From positions 450,990 through 514,989 of the forward strand of contig JARVKI010000020.1 of assembly GCA_036674765.1 (NCBI GenBank): DNA of 64,000 nt, in the 5' to 3' direction. This document shows positions 1 to 11,126 of this stretch, one piece after another. The position numbers and the translations under genes are program-made. The notes under the pieces were generated by a model that worked only from the letters and a program-made list of their open reading frames with translations, did not search any database and was not told the origin of the DNA. This DNA comes from Seiridium cupressi. Taxonomy: Eukaryota > Ascomycota > Sordariomycetes > Amphisphaeriales > Sporocadaceae. The number at the start of each line of letters is the position of its first letter. Positions within the stretch are counted from its first letter, which is position 1.

Positions 1-1
1 G

Positions 2-271
2 GTCAGACGCATGAACAAGGATGAAGGAGAACTACTGCCGAAGAAGACGGACCAAGAACGTATGGATCGCGAGTTCGATCAGTTCCTGGATGATATCGAG
101 CAGGATTCCGAGTTCAGAGCTGGTATTGCTCTGTACAAGAACCCAAAGCAACAGCCGAATCCAGACGAGATGAGTATTGCTGAGACGGAGGATGGTGACG
201 ATGAAGATGGTGGTGTGGACATGGATGAATTACTTGACGATTTCGACGAGTTGACTGTGGCGGACAAATAA
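2..271 (+). CDS. NMD3: 60S ribosomal export protein NMD3, C-terminal end (partial at left edge)
   Basis: The frame is open from base 2 to the TAA at 269-271, so this is the last ~89 residues of a protein of roughly 500 aa that begins outside the window; the first ATG at 11 is probably internal. NMD3 is the adaptor that binds the pre-60S subunit and recruits the exportin Crm1. The segment has the family's conserved tail: a charged stretch, then FRAGIALYKNP (about residues 38-48 of the fragment), and an acidic end with VDMDELLDDFDEL. That last element is a leucine-rich nuclear export signal of the type known at the NMD3 C-terminus. The assignment rests on this tail alone. The next gene lies on the opposite strand, so the two are convergent. 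Confidence 0.82.
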   Translation, partial: VRRMNKDEGELLPKKTDQERMDREFDQFLDDIEQDSEFRAGIALYKNPKQQPNPDEMSIAETEDGDDEDGGVDMDELLDDFDELTVADK

Positions 272-1146
272 GGGATAGAAGCGAGAAGAAGAAATTTAAA
301 ATATGATACCTGCGCGTTTTATGAGCTTTTTGTTCCTTCCTCGCTACCTTCCCCTTTCCATTTTAGATCAGATGTATCTGTATCTCTGTACTTTGATATG
401 CTATTATGTGCGTCCACTCGTGGTCGGATATGCCACCTTATAACCAACCTGAAGACATTTGGGGAAGTATAAGCCGCCTTTACCTGCTTGTTTATCTTAT
501 GAGCATCAAAACAATTAAATACTTTCTTCTGTCAAAGATAATTTGTAATAGCTGTAACAACTTCCTCGAACCTTGGGATAATGAGATGGGATGGCGAAGA
601 GTAAAAAAACGGCAAATTAAAGCCGAAGAGCAATTTCCCCCAGTTTCAAGAATGACGAACAGAAGCTTTTGTACAACCACGAATGACGAAGCAATGTATC
701 TCAGGGTGATGGTCAATAGTGCACAATGGAGAGTCGGCTGTTTTGAAAGGCACGATCAAGTCTAGGGGTCCCCCGCCCAATCGATGATATAAAGTGAGAC
801 AAAATCGTCTAGAGCTTCCAGTTTAGCTTGTATCTATTTGACGCTCAGCTTGGCTCAGATCTATCTGGTTACCACTTGGCGCACAGAGACTCGAGATTCT
901 GGTAGAATGACCATTTTTCATATTTAAACTATTTGAATATTCTTACATTGAAGTGAGAAAGTGAAAACTAGCTGCAATCCCAATGCCCTTTGGTCTGCCT
1001 TAAACGCCACTCTCAACTCCCATGAACTTGCCTCAAATGCGCCTCAAGAGGGTATCGCAGCAATAAAACCTTAAACCCCATTCACAAGAGCTCTTGCAAT
1101 AAACGAAAGAAGTGACCACACTGATGACCAACCTAACAAAACCCAA
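272..1146. other. Intergenic, convergent 3' ends
   Basis: This stretch lies between the NMD3 stop and the stop of the minus-strand secreted-protein gene. It should hold both 3' UTRs. Short open frames are present but none has a recognisable motif or consistent splice sites. Confidence 0.6.
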
Positions 1147-1587
1147 TCAGACACAGTTCTGCTTCTGGAGAGCAGATACATTCGGCGTCGACGCCGCAGG
1201 ACATTTCAAATCCTGAACGGTTATGACCAGACTGTTGGCTCTTATGCAGGCCGATCCCTTGCTGTTGTCGGTGGGGAAGGCAAGACCTGCTTTCACATTC
1301 TTGTTGAGCTGCGAGAGAAACGCGTCTCTAGCTGGAGGACAGCTGCACGGGATCTTGACTCCATTGGCTCCGATGCAATTCCCTGTGCCATCTGGCTGAC
1401 TGCCCTGGGTGATACCAAAGTCAGGCACGAATGTGGCGAGGTCTGTGGAGGAAGAGTTTGCAGCTGTGGTTCTCATCAGTCTCGGCCTTGGAGGAATGGT
1501 TTCACGGAGAGCCCTACCACGGATGGGAAGGACACCTGCGGTTGCAGCACCAACCCAAGCGGCCAATGAAATGATGGAGAATTTCAT
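1147..1587 (-). CDS. Small secreted six-cysteine protein (146 aa)
   Basis: Single-exon gene. Residues 1-18 form a classic signal peptide (charged Met-Lys, hydrophobic core, AATAG cleavage region). The mature part begins with a basic, Pro/Arg-rich segment that may be a propeptide (LPIRGR, PPRPR). A conserved-looking core follows with six Cys: NCIGANGVKIPCSCPP near residue 70-85, then SACIRAN, DLKCPA and a C-terminal NCV, enough for three disulfides. I recognise the general type, a small secreted hypothetical protein common in Eurotiomycetes, but not a function. A TATA-like box lies about 140 nt upstream. It could be a wall-associated protein or an effector-like protein; there is no catalytic motif. 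Confidence 0.8.
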   Translation of the reverse strand: MKFSIISLAAWVGAATAGVLPIRGRALRETIPPRPRLMRTTAANSSSTDLATFVPDFGITQGSQPDGTGNCIGANGVKIPCSCPPARDAFLSQLNKNVKAGLAFPTDNSKGSACIRANSLVITVQDLKCPAASTPNVSALQKQNCV

Positions 1588-1727
1588 GTTGCTGAATTTT
1601 CAAATAGATACAGGTAGTCAATGGGTCTAGCAAGCCAATGTTCTACCGCAGGTAGCTGGTTATAATGTGGTAGTCCAGTCGTCCCTAGCAAGCATTTCAA
1701 GCACTATTTGTCCGGGCCTGGGAGCCT

Positions 1728-1735
1728 ACTTATAC
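1728..1735 (-). promoter_or_regulatory. TATA-like box of the six-cysteine secreted protein gene
   Basis: TATAAGTA on the minus strand, about 140 nt upstream of the ATG at 1587. Spacing fits a fungal core promoter with a 5' UTR of roughly 100 nt. Confidence 0.45.
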
Positions 1736-3404
1736 CGGCCAGCCCAGGCCGTCGCATTGCGAAACGTGTCGATGCCCCTTCACGAGACAGTCGAGTCGTA
1801 AGTCGAGTATAACACCGATCCAGAAACGACAGTGCGACATAGAGGATTCGATAGGATCAGGTCACGTGGCGGGGCGATCGGCACTGCAGCGCACAGACTC
1901 GTGTCCCATCTCAGTGACCCGATAGTTGAACCTTGGCAATACGGGGTAGCAGCCAGGCATGTTTCGAAACACTATCTGCCACAGCCAGGCACCTCTTTTC
2001 TTTTTCTTCACTCATTGTCGCCCAACGTGTGGCGGGAGACCGTCCGGGCGCTCAGTATACGGCTCCGCGACGGGCGCGTAGTCTTACAGAGCTAGACTTT
2101 GTGCCACTCTTCAAGGAGGCGTCTCCGGGTATCGGATGTTTTGCCCCGGATGCGGTACGGGGCTCTGTGGCTAACAAGCCTCATTGGCCAGCGGGTGGAA
2201 AGGTGTTTCAACGTGGGTCAGATCTTGAGATGGCCTTGCAGTCGCTGTGCTAGCTGACTGGTGGCTGGTGGGTGCTTTCTTGGAACATTTCATTCGACTT
2301 GAGACGGGATGGGATCGGTGCAAGGATATCCGGGCGGGATCGTCTTTAGACGCACCGTTTATTATTGGCACATCGACCACCGCATGAGTCCTGAGATATG
2401 GACTGGTTATTCGACACTTGTGCGGAGCATTTCGTGATAGTGTGCAACAGCCTCCCTTCCGCCGACCAGTAGCCCGGACAATCCCCCAATCCCACGCAGC
2501 ACCGGCACGACAACCGACGTCTCCTTGTTCAAGCACGATAGTTTGCACCTTACTATGCATCACCAAAACCTCCGTTTTCCCGGGGCTGAGGGGAGGAGCG
2601 AGCACGGAACGCGTATGGTTGACCCCTGATCTACATAGATTCTATTCCCCCTTAGAAGATAGCACACCATACGTGACTGGAATCTAAAGTTAGCGATACA
2701 ACTGAGAATCTGCGATAGACAGTACAAACCAGTACAACTATGAGATTCATCGACGATGAATTGCAACAGCCCATTCCTTGCCCTTACTGCCAAGGCAAAC
2801 CGTAATGCTTGGAAGATACTGGCAGGATCCGGATGAGTCGATTTCCGTGATGAGGTTCAATTATAGCGAGTATTCCTGAGCGTGCAGCTACCCATGGTCA
2901 ACCATTGCATACGGAGAGTGCTCATCAGTGGTATACCACGGGCTGCATTACCTAACCCTGCGAGCGTTAGTATCTAAACTTATATCTCTCCTGATTTAGT
3001 GGACAAGCTGATGGCACTTTTCAATTTGTGAGAAAAATCTCATCAGGTTCTCTCAAAAATGAGTTTCCTATACGAAAAATGAGGATCTATGGATGCCTAC
3101 GTTTAATATACCAAGTTTGATGAAGGCAGCTGAAAGACTAAATAAGAAATGTATATCGCTGAGTGTTCTTTAGGAAAGGGAATCTAAAAAGAAGAAGATC
3201 AAATTAAAATGTATGCCTCTGAAGAATAAATCACGTATAAATAGGGAGGGCGAATGATTTTGACCGACGTAGCACGTAGCTAGAGAGATGCTGAACTCCG
3301 CACTCGGCGCTAGGAGATAAGACAACTCCAAGCTTTGCGATCATTCATGCACTCAACATCATGAACAACCCTACACTCGATGAGCGCACGGTCAAACCAG
3401 CAAC
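1736..3404. other. Divergent intergenic region
   Basis: About 1.7 kb between the secreted-protein promoter and HRI1. GC-rich to about 2650, then more AT-rich (2990-3260). Several open frames of 70-140 codons occur on both strands in the GC-rich part, but I see no domain, signal peptide or splice-consistent extension. Promoters of both flanking genes are expected here. Confidence 0.55.
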
Positions 3405-4176
3405 ATGACACTCGCCAGCCCAAAGCCCTCAATCTCCATTCGTAAATACATAAAGTGGGGCGTAAGCACCGACTTGTCATCACATGGCCTCTCTCGAGCG
3501 CCCAGAAGCCGAACATATGAAGCTGATCTTGTCATAGAATGGGACTCCCTCGGAACCAACGTCTACAATAGTGCTCACATCACCACAAAGACAGTTTGTG
3601 GACGTGAGATTGCTACTTCCTCTCCCTCCTCGGGGGTCTGTTCGGGAGGCGTCGAAGTTGGACTGGGCTTTTGGAGGCGCATCCGAGCACGATGATACAG
3701 CGAATCCTCCGCACTCGGTGTTCATGCATTGGATTGATTCGCGGCATCTAGATGCCGAGGCAGTCAGGGACGAAGGCGACATGTGCCCCGGAACCAGTGA
3801 GACGGAGAGCGTGGAGACAGGCCGGATGGTCAACCCTGCCACGGGGATTGAGGAGGCTTACGAGGAGTGCTGGATCGATGGACTGAGTGACAGCGACGGC
3901 AAAGATGTTGATGCATCAGGTTTTGTGCTCCGGTATGAGGACGAACATGGCCGTGGACTGATGGTGAAGACCGGGAACCACATTCAAGGAGTGCTGAGAA
4001 CTGGCCAGGAAGTTGGAGTGGTTAGGTGGAAGGTCGGTGGGGGCGATGGAAAGGAGATTGTTGCAGAGATCGGAAAATGTGATGACTTTCCCGGGGGCGA
4101 TATGGAGAGGATCAAGGCCGCCGATGATGTGACGTCCGCTAATGGCCGGACATGGCATTGTATCGAGCGATGGTAG
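3405..4176 (+). CDS. HRI1: HRI1-family protein, two exons
   Basis: Exon 1 is 3405-3461 (19 codons ending IKWG). The intron is 3462-3537 (GTAAGC...CATAG, 76 nt). Exon 2 runs 3538-4176, for 231 aa in total. The join is in phase 0 and reads KWGNGTPSEPTST, which fits the family's opening. Recognisable blocks are VLTSPQRQFVDVR near residue 31, LDWAFGG, HWIDSR and the closing GRTWHCIERW. In yeast, Hri1 is a non-essential two-beta-domain protein reported to bind the casein kinase Hrr25; its biochemical role is unknown. Starting at 3405 is required because the exon 2 frame is closed by a stop immediately upstream of the acceptor. The length matches the family (about 230-245 aa). Confidence 0.8.
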
Positions 4177-4752
4177 GTCATGATTTGGCAACCCTCTAGA
4201 CGCTCAGGTATGACCATATTGATCATATAGCGTTCGTTCTCAGGAATACGCCCTTTGACCGCCACAGTACTTCTGAATATCTAAATGTGGCTTGGCCCTT
4301 AGTGACACTCATCATGCAGTTGCGGAAATAAACACAGGGCGTCAATGCAGACTACGAGCGCGTGGCCAGTTTCACCGTCGATGATATGGAAACTCTGCCA
4401 GACGGCTAACCTAATTACAAGCTGCAGAAAATGCTTATTGCATTCGGTAAAGGCAGTCGTTCGTGCACCGGGGAGCAGTGAGTCCAAACAACGAAGGGCT
4501 CAATTTCCGTTCGTATTGCCATCTCCTAGAGGCACAAGAACAAGGAATCTCAGGTATCAATGAAATAAAATCAACACAAAAGAAACTGCATAAGGGTTGC
4601 TATACAGAGCAGAGCGATTCTGCGGGTTGCTCCCTGACTGCTTTTTCGAGTTTTTGTATCGACTGCACCACGGATTGATACATAGATTGATGTATCTAGC
4701 GCGGAATCCTTCGCGCGCCCGCCTCGATGGATCGTCCAGGGTCGCCCCTGGA
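4177..4752. other. Intergenic, convergent 3' ends
   Basis: Lies between the HRI1 stop and the stop of the GPI-protein gene. Nothing recognisable beyond expected 3' UTRs. Confidence 0.55.
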
Positions 4753-5244
4753 TCAGAGATAGCATAGAGCCAGACTCAAAAGACCGGCCACCGCAGCTAC
4801 GGCCATATGTGGGTGGACAGCAGTCGCTGCGTTCCCAATTTTGGGATACCCAGTCACAGAATATCCGTCACTGTCGGTTCCTCCCCCCCTGGTTTCGTTT
4901 GCATTGTGCAACTTGGCCTCGAAAGTAAAATCTTTTCCAGAGCTGAGTGTGAGGTTTGTCGACTGCAGCGCTTCTGAGACGTTCTTTGGATCCCACGTAT
5001 ATGAGCGATCTGTAATGGTAACGTTCTCCGCTAGGGAGTAGGTAAACCCGCCGCCTTTAACTGTCTGACCGCTCCACGAGATATCCACCTGCGCGTATTG
5101 GGTTTCTGTGCCTTCATTCCACTCGATTTTAATGGGAGCGGATAGGTTAAGACTGGTGTCAGTGCTTGGTGCAGTGAAGTCGAAATTATCTGCTGCAATA
5201 AGAGCCGGGAAGAAAAGAACGGCGAGTGTAGTTATACGCTGCAT
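4753..5244 (-). CDS. KRE9/KNH-type GPI-anchored cell-surface protein
   Basis: About 163 aa starting at the second Met (MQRITTLAVLFF), which begins a normal signal peptide; an upstream in-frame ATG at 5256 would add four residues. After the signal (cleavage near IAADNF) comes a single Ig-like fold of the KRE9/KNH N-terminal class. It has the FTAPSTDTSLNLS and IKIEWNEGT strands, then ISWSGQTVKGGGFTYSLA and FTFEAKL. Several N-x-S/T sequons are present. The end is a short spacer and a hydrophobic tail (AVAAVAGLLSLALCYL) without charged residues, typical of a GPI attachment signal. The likely location is the plasma membrane or wall. Proteins of this class are wall-structural; no enzyme site is visible. 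It lacks the long Ser/Thr-rich stalk many relatives have. Confidence 0.82.
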   Translation of the reverse strand: MQRITTLAVLFFPALIAADNFDFTAPSTDTSLNLSAPIKIEWNEGTETQYAQVDISWSGQTVKGGGFTYSLAENVTITDRSYTWDPKNVSEALQSTNLTLSSGKDFTFEAKLHNANETRGGGTDSDGYSVTGYPKIGNAATAVHPHMAVAAVAGLLSLALCYL

Positions 5245-6366
5245 GGTGGCGTGCATTTTTACCTGTGATGGGTTTTGGAGTTAAATATTTCGATTCTGGA
5301 GCGTAAAAAACAACATTCACAGACCGAAACGCTGATGAAAATAGTAGTAACAAATGGCAAGATGAGAAGAGGCTTCTGTATCCGACTATGATCCAGCGCC
5401 TGTGCCTTGTCAATGAGTAACAGTTGGTCGGAAATGGACGATGTTGATTGGAGGTGGTTGGTGACCAACGGTCACCATCTACGAGCACTATTTATGGGGC
5501 CCAGCCCCGCTGGGCACGAACCACCCAACAGCCTCAATATAGGACATGGTTTAAACTTGGACCCCAGCTTTCACTGCGCACGAATGTGCTATCTGGATCA
5601 CCCTACTCAGCACAAATGCCAAGCCGATCCTTCTGAGCTAGCCTTAAAACTGGCTAACAGCAACTGAACCATCTAATAAAGCTAATATTCCTTGTGATAC
5701 GTCATACTACTATAAATATAACAATATGTGATTGCCATCTCGACTTACAACAGTTTATTAGTCTTTTGTCACGGTTATACTGTGGAATCACGAAAACAGA
5801 CGCTATAAGATCTCGCTACGCCGATAGGCTCTATTTATAACTATAGACTCGCGCTCGCTGTTCTCATTTAAATACGTAATATAGCTACTAAACTAAATAA
5901 GCTTAGTAGTGGCAAATAAGAGGAGCCGCTAACGATATAAGCTGTATTATGCCAGTTGTAGGCATAACTCCAGGCGAAAGCTCTATTAAATCTCCCAACT
6001 GGAACGCTTAAAATCTGCTGGCCTGCCTTAATGGCACTTGACTCACGCTCAACCAATCATTTCAAGTAGGTTAGTGCTAACCGGCCACTTTTAATAGTTT
6101 TTATGAGCTTCGGGTTGATGTTTTTATGATATTTGACTGATTAGTGGACTATGTCTTTTCTAAATAGCTCAAGCGTCTGGATCGCGGCGTATCTTGGTTG
6201 TGAGTATAGTGATGTGTTTGTCTGGCTATTGGATTCACTTGCTATTGAGCGACTGTGAAACTAAATCGCCAAATGAGACACATATACTAGCAGACGCAAC
6301 TGCTGAGCCGCATGGGCACACCTCATGGCTATTTCCATGATTCGCATGGAATCGAATATCTATACG
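5245..6366. other. Intergenic with AT-rich patch
   Basis: The first part should be the promoter of the GPI-protein gene. From about 5650 to 6350 the sequence becomes clearly AT-richer than its surroundings, with short inverted repeats such as CTACTAA...TTAGTAG near 5885-5910. No open frame with a recognisable domain is present. It may be a decayed mobile element, but I see no terminal repeats or target-site duplication. Confidence 0.4.
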
Positions 6367-8442
6367 CTACCGGTCACCGATCAATGAGTCCATATCTACA
6401 TCCCTACTTCTGGTATTGCGCTCGCTAGCGCCTGTCATATCGATGAAGCCAGCATCCATACCACTCTGGAATTTTGCCCTTACGTGGCGTGCCTGATCCT
6501 TCATCTGATCGAGGGTCATTGCAGGTTTTGGATTCGTCCGGGACGTGCTGTCAAAGCCATGAAACAAGAGTGGCAGGACGGAACTCTTCCAGACTGGCTG
6601 TCTTGGGTCTCGGTAGTTTTGAACCATCATCAAGATGAGTATGGCCGCGGTCGCCGCAAGCAGGACGAGTGGCATAAGAAGCCATCGCCAGTCAAAGTTG
6701 GTGCAGACAGTCATCTCAATGACGGTCCCAAGAGCCGACTCCTGCCTCGTGCTATTGTAGTTGGTCGATCCAATCGTTCGGAACTTGTTGGTTACTGCTG
6801 TTGAATACTGGTCGATCTGACTGCTGATGGTCTCGAATGACGCTTTCTCCTTGCTATAGAGAGGCGAAAGCCACCATGCATCATAACACCAAATAGAGCC
6901 ACCTTGCCGTGAGTCGTAAGTGCACATTCCGTTAAAAATGGTCTCCCTCATGAATGAATCCAGTGCTGCGCCGTAGAGCCATTCGAGCTTGTACAGACAT
7001 TCGTCGGGGACTGTGTAATTCGTTCCGTCAACATTAATGCCCGTAAGTGTCCCATTGAATGTGCTCGGCAACGCAGAAAAGTTCGTCTTGTCGTATACAG
7101 CGTTGTCCACCAGACAAGGCGACTTCAGTGCCGTATAGTTCGCTGTCGCTTCAATACTGTCCGAGCTCATGTTTGCTTCTACCCAGTTGACCGGGGCTGG
7201 CTCAGTGGATATCACGCGCTCGTCCAACACGCCACGACTCATATCGGCGTGATAATTTCGAAGACATGGGTATATGGAACATGATGTAGCGACGTAATCC
7301 GTTACATCCACGTATCCGGTCACGTTATGGGGGCATTCCAATTGCCCTTGACTGTTGTTGCTACATGGCGATTGTGTAAAGGTCAGAACAGTGATATTGG
7401 TGAGAGCATCACCCGCCAGCGATGCGAAACCGTCTGGAAAGGCAGACTCGGCCCAGGTCAAATTATAATCAACCATGACGTTGAGGTAAGCCTCGCCAGA
7501 GTAAGGGGATAACCACAGGTTGTTCGGCATCGTGTAGTTCGTCCCGTTCTCGTTCCCGCTCACAAACTGGGTCGTGTCCATGCATTTGCTACACATCCCA
7601 ATGGACGAATGTGTAATATTGTCTACACTGACTGGAAAGGTGCAGTTGCCCGTAGGGCAGGTAGCCACGATGACGGAGTCGTTCCCTGTAGGGTTTGTCA
7701 AGCCGTTGATCATGGCGCCTTTCATGTCGACATCCACTTGCCACAGTCCAGCTCCTACCCGATAGAACAAGGCAGGGCCAGGGACGAAATGCGATACAGG
7801 AATTGATGCATTCGCATCAGCAACAAGTTGCGGACACGTTACCGATCTGATGGCCTGTTGTGTGAATGGACCGATCGCCAAAGACAATATCGTGACAGTG
7901 GCACCGACGACAGCCAGCAGGCTTTTTGGTGCTACAAACAACAGCTTGATCGAGCCGTTGACACTGCGACTTGCGCGGTCAAAGTCATGGAGATCCTTCA
8001 GCGGCTTCGGCCGGGAGAAGTACGCATATTTCAATTGGCCGATGACTTCCGCAACGGCCACGAGCATCGCAGCACGTTGAATCGTGGAAAGCAAGGCCAC
8101 CAAGGTATTCAGGTTGATGGAGAAGGGCCAGTCTGGTACCTTCTGGCCCTCGAAGTGCGCGAGAATCCCAATTGTTGCAGCCATCAGGCCGATAGCTACA
8201 AGGAGCGAGAGGAATTCCCAAGTCCAGAACCGAAAAACATGGTGCCGCGACCGCAGAGCAGCTGGGCGCGATTCGCGCAGCATACGCTCCCGTGCGATAT
8301 CGTTTCTATCAGCATCGTATTGACCTGGTGGGAAACCTTCGTTAGTTGCTCGGGACCGTAGTGAAGGAGACTCTTCCACTGTACCATCGTGCTTGTCGAA
8401 GGATACGCGACGGGAGGCACCTGCATAACGATGATCCGCCAT
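6367..8442 (-). CDS. DUF3176-family multi-spanning membrane protein (691 aa)
   Basis: Single long exon. The cytosolic N-terminus (about residues 1-68) is charged. Three hydrophobic segments follow at about 70-96 (FWTWEFLSLLVAIGL), 110-135 (STIQRAAMLVAVAEVIGQLK) and 165-195 (SLLAVVGATVTILSLAIGPF). Then comes a large Cys- and sequon-rich domain of about 390 residues, presumably extracytoplasmic, and a fourth membrane segment near 585-610 with a cytosolic tail. This layout, with the QQAIR turn and paired cysteines (CPTGNC, CSKC, YPCLRNY), is that of the fungal DUF3176 family, which has no established function and is often expanded in Eurotiales. The length is normal and no disruption is seen. 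Confidence 0.85.
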   Translation of the reverse strand: MADHRYAGASRRVSFDKHDGTVEESPSLRSRATNEGFPPGQYDADRNDIARERMLRESRPAALRSRHHVFRFWTWEFLSLLVAIGLMAATIGILAHFEGQKVPDWPFSINLNTLVALLSTIQRAAMLVAVAEVIGQLKYAYFSRPKPLKDLHDFDRASRSVNGSIKLLFVAPKSLLAVVGATVTILSLAIGPFTQQAIRSVTCPQLVADANASIPVSHFVPGPALFYRVGAGLWQVDVDMKGAMINGLTNPTGNDSVIVATCPTGNCTFPVSVDNITHSSIGMCSKCMDTTQFVSGNENGTNYTMPNNLWLSPYSGEAYLNVMVDYNLTWAESAFPDGFASLAGDALTNITVLTFTQSPCSNNSQGQLECPHNVTGYVDVTDYVATSCSIYPCLRNYHADMSRGVLDERVISTEPAPVNWVEANMSSDSIEATANYTALKSPCLVDNAVYDKTNFSALPSTFNGTLTGINVDGTNYTVPDECLYKLEWLYGAALDSFMRETIFNGMCTYDSRQGGSIWCYDAWWLSPLYSKEKASFETISSQIDQYSTAVTNKFRTIGSTNYNSTRQESALGTVIEMTVCTNFDWRWLLMPLVLLAATAAILILMMVQNYRDPRQPVWKSSVLPLLFHGFDSTSRTNPKPAMTLDQMKDQARHVRAKFQSGMDAGFIDMTGASERNTRSRDVDMDSLIGDR

Positions 8443-9259
8443 TTTGCTTCAGTACATGTAGGTTCAATGTAACCTATGTGCTCAGGCATCCACCCCTAGG
8501 TGCGCTGTGCCGCAGTGGCTCTCAAGCAAAAGACACAGCCCGATATTAAACAATGTTCGCCAGGGCCTGATAAATGTTGCGTTGGCACTCGTGAATTGCT
8601 CTTAATTGATGCGCATTTCAAGGTGTTGTCAAGGTCAAGTTCTCTTCCGTAAGACCAACTAGCAAGATATCAACCCAAGGATGGAGGCCTGAATTGTCCT
8701 TTTCAAGCCGATGACGCTTAACTTCCCGTCCCGTCGAGGTTTGACTTGCCCTGAAAGTGGTCCGTCGCTTAAGTTACTGGCTAGCACGGGCCGCTAAGAA
8801 CACCAGGCGTCTCAGCTCTTACTAGGCAGACTAGGGTATCCCTTGCAGTTTTGCGCGTTGTCTCCCGACTTGCATTGCCTGGCAGAGGCTGGGAACATCA
8901 TCGCTGCTCGTGCTCTTTTTGGCCTTGAAATAGAATGTAGGCACAGGCTACAACAGCAGCTCCCGCGTGCCGGGTATCCAGTTACAAAAAGGGCAAGTGA
9001 TGAGGTGTTCGGCCAATCAGCAGGCGCATTCGTCGCCTTTTAGAACTCCGTATCTTACTAATAAACATGGAACATCAAACGAGCGTGTATGCAGCTGAGA
9101 CTTCAGCAGAGGACGGCTTGGAGACGACTTGAACAAAGGCGTCAAGCAAAGATGCACGACGTATCCCTTACTGGAGATACTGCATTGCTGAGTATAGATC
9201 ACTTTATGACTGCTATATATAATCACATGCTAGCCTTGAAACCCAAGGTCGTAAGCAGC
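8443..9259. other. Intergenic: DUF3176 promoter and MFS 3' flank
   Basis: About 0.8 kb upstream of the DUF3176 gene and downstream of the MFS gene, both on the minus strand. No coding signal seen. Confidence 0.5.
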
Positions 9260-11126
9260 CTACAGACTATACCTGAACTTGGCGTCTTCCTTGTCGGTCA
9301 AGTCAGTGCGAGGGGCGCCATACTTGTCCAAAACGACTGGCTCATCCGTCGCAGTGCTTTCGCTTGGCCCACCAGCGCTCGCCAGCTTGTCTCGCGCAGC
9401 GTTGTCTCGCATGCACACGAATCGGTAAGCGGCGACTGCAACATAGAGCAAGCACCAGGTGACAATGCCCGCAACGACACCCTTAAAGTAACGAGGCTTC
9501 TCTGTCCACAACTGTGGGCCGCCAATGCATCCAGCGCAGTACCCGATGAAGAACATGGCGTTTACCACGGAGCGTTTTGTGTTTCCTTTGACATTGGATG
9601 CCGTGAGGGAAAGCAGCGGCGACATGACAGCTGTTATGCAGGAGGCCTGAAAAGAATTCCCGTTTAGTAACAGCTCGAAAGTGCTCATCGCCAGGGTCGT
9701 TACTTACAAGCCAAGAAGCTACAATCATGCCCCAACCGGCATCAGTGGAGAGCTTCAAGAGCAGTATGGTGCCAATGAATGGCGGGATACTCATGACCAT
9801 CACAACCAAGGTACGTTGGCGAGGGAATAGCCAGCAGCCCACTACACCAATCCATAGGAGCAATACCTGGACAGCCCCCGATGGTGCAGTATATAGCATC
9901 GTTTCGTACTTGTCGTATCCGATCGTGTTGATAACTAGTGAGGCGAACTGGCGAGGATCGTGTCAGCCGTCCCAGAACGAAATGTTATACTACCAATTGG
10001 GGATAAGCTAACTGTAAATATGGGCGACTGCATGGTGACCAAGACACCGAATGCAAAGACAAACCATGACTTTGGGTCTAAGAGGGCCTCCCGGAGTTGT
10101 CGTAGAGAAAACGAAGTCTTGTCGCCTCCCTCTCGGTCTTTGGCCATTCGAAGAGAAAGAACCTCTTTTTCTCTAACAGTCAGAAACCAGGCATCTTTGG
10201 GGCCATTGGGCATGAGGACGTAGAATCCAACACCGGCCGCTGAGGTAATTGCACCGCAAACGATGAAAAGGGTTCGCCAGGGTGCCAAAGGTAGAGCCGT
10301 GTTTTTGCCAATGCCATACATAAGGAGGCACCCAACGACTTGAGCAACACCATTCATTGTGATCCAGAGTCTGGTTGACAGGTGAGCTCACTGTGTCGGG
10401 AATCAGAGTTTTATGGTACTTACGCTGTGCGAGTGGCATGCTCTTCCTTCTGATACCAAATGGCAGTCATTGTAACGAAGGACGGAGACACAGCGCCTTC
10501 AGCAAACCCCAGGAAGAATCGGACTGCTGCAAAGCCGGCAAAATTATGCGGTGCTGCTAGGCACATGCAGATGATCCCCCAGATAACACTACCATCGGCA
10601 GTCAGCATAGTATACGAATATATATTGGGCAGGATGATCGTACACCGTGGCGCCCACGAATTTCGTCAAATGCAATTTCGACATCAGGTAGATAAATGGG
10701 TATTCCGCAACGAGTTGACCTGGAGAGAATGGCTGTCAGACGATCGTTCGTATTCAGATTGGCTGTACAAGATGTCCGGATCGCATACCAACGTAGAAAA
10801 TGGAAGAACACCAGGAGTATTGGGTGCTTGTCATTCCCAGGTCCGTAATAAGACCAAAGACCTGGTATCGTCAGCGGGATAATATTTACAGAACCAACGA
10901 ATACAAGACTAACCGACGCGTAACTGAGAGTCTGTTTGTCCAGATACTGGAGGAAAAAGATGAAGCACATCATGGGGAGGACGGTACGATCGATTTTGCG
11001 CAATACTCTCTTCTCTTCTTCCCGGGTGTAGGGCTCGGCAAACTCAACGTCTCCCTTCTCTTGCATACTGGGCTGCTTGCCATCCGCATTGGCAGACGGC
11101 TCGATAGGATGCGACTTCTCATCCAT
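9260..11126 (-). CDS. MFS carrier of the allantoate permease (Dal5-like) family, seven exons
   Basis: Exons on the minus strand: 11126-10914, 10861-10789, 10719-10644, 10588-10424, 10370-10013, 9947-9708 and 9646-9260. Phases agree at all six junctions and the product is 503 aa, the usual family size. Landmarks in order are a cytosolic N-terminus ending KIDRTVLPMMCF, FLQYLDKQTLSYAS (TM1), QYSWCSSIFYVGQLVAEYP (TM2), GIICMCLAAPHNF, VRFFLGFAEGAVSP, the central loop with PKSWFVFAFG, then NAMFFIGYCAGCIGGP and a hydrophilic tail. LDKQTLSYAS and the FFLGFAEGAVSP block are hallmarks of the anion:cation symporter group that imports allantoate, ureidosuccinate, vitamins or small carboxylates. The substrate cannot be read from sequence. 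It diverges from the amidohydrolase gene across 534 bp, which suggests co-regulation and import of the substrate or export of the product of that enzyme (inference). Confidence 0.9.

Noticed and set aside
7828..8361. 177-codon plus-strand frame within the DUF3176 gene
   Set aside because: Shadow of the intact 691-aa minus-strand protein.
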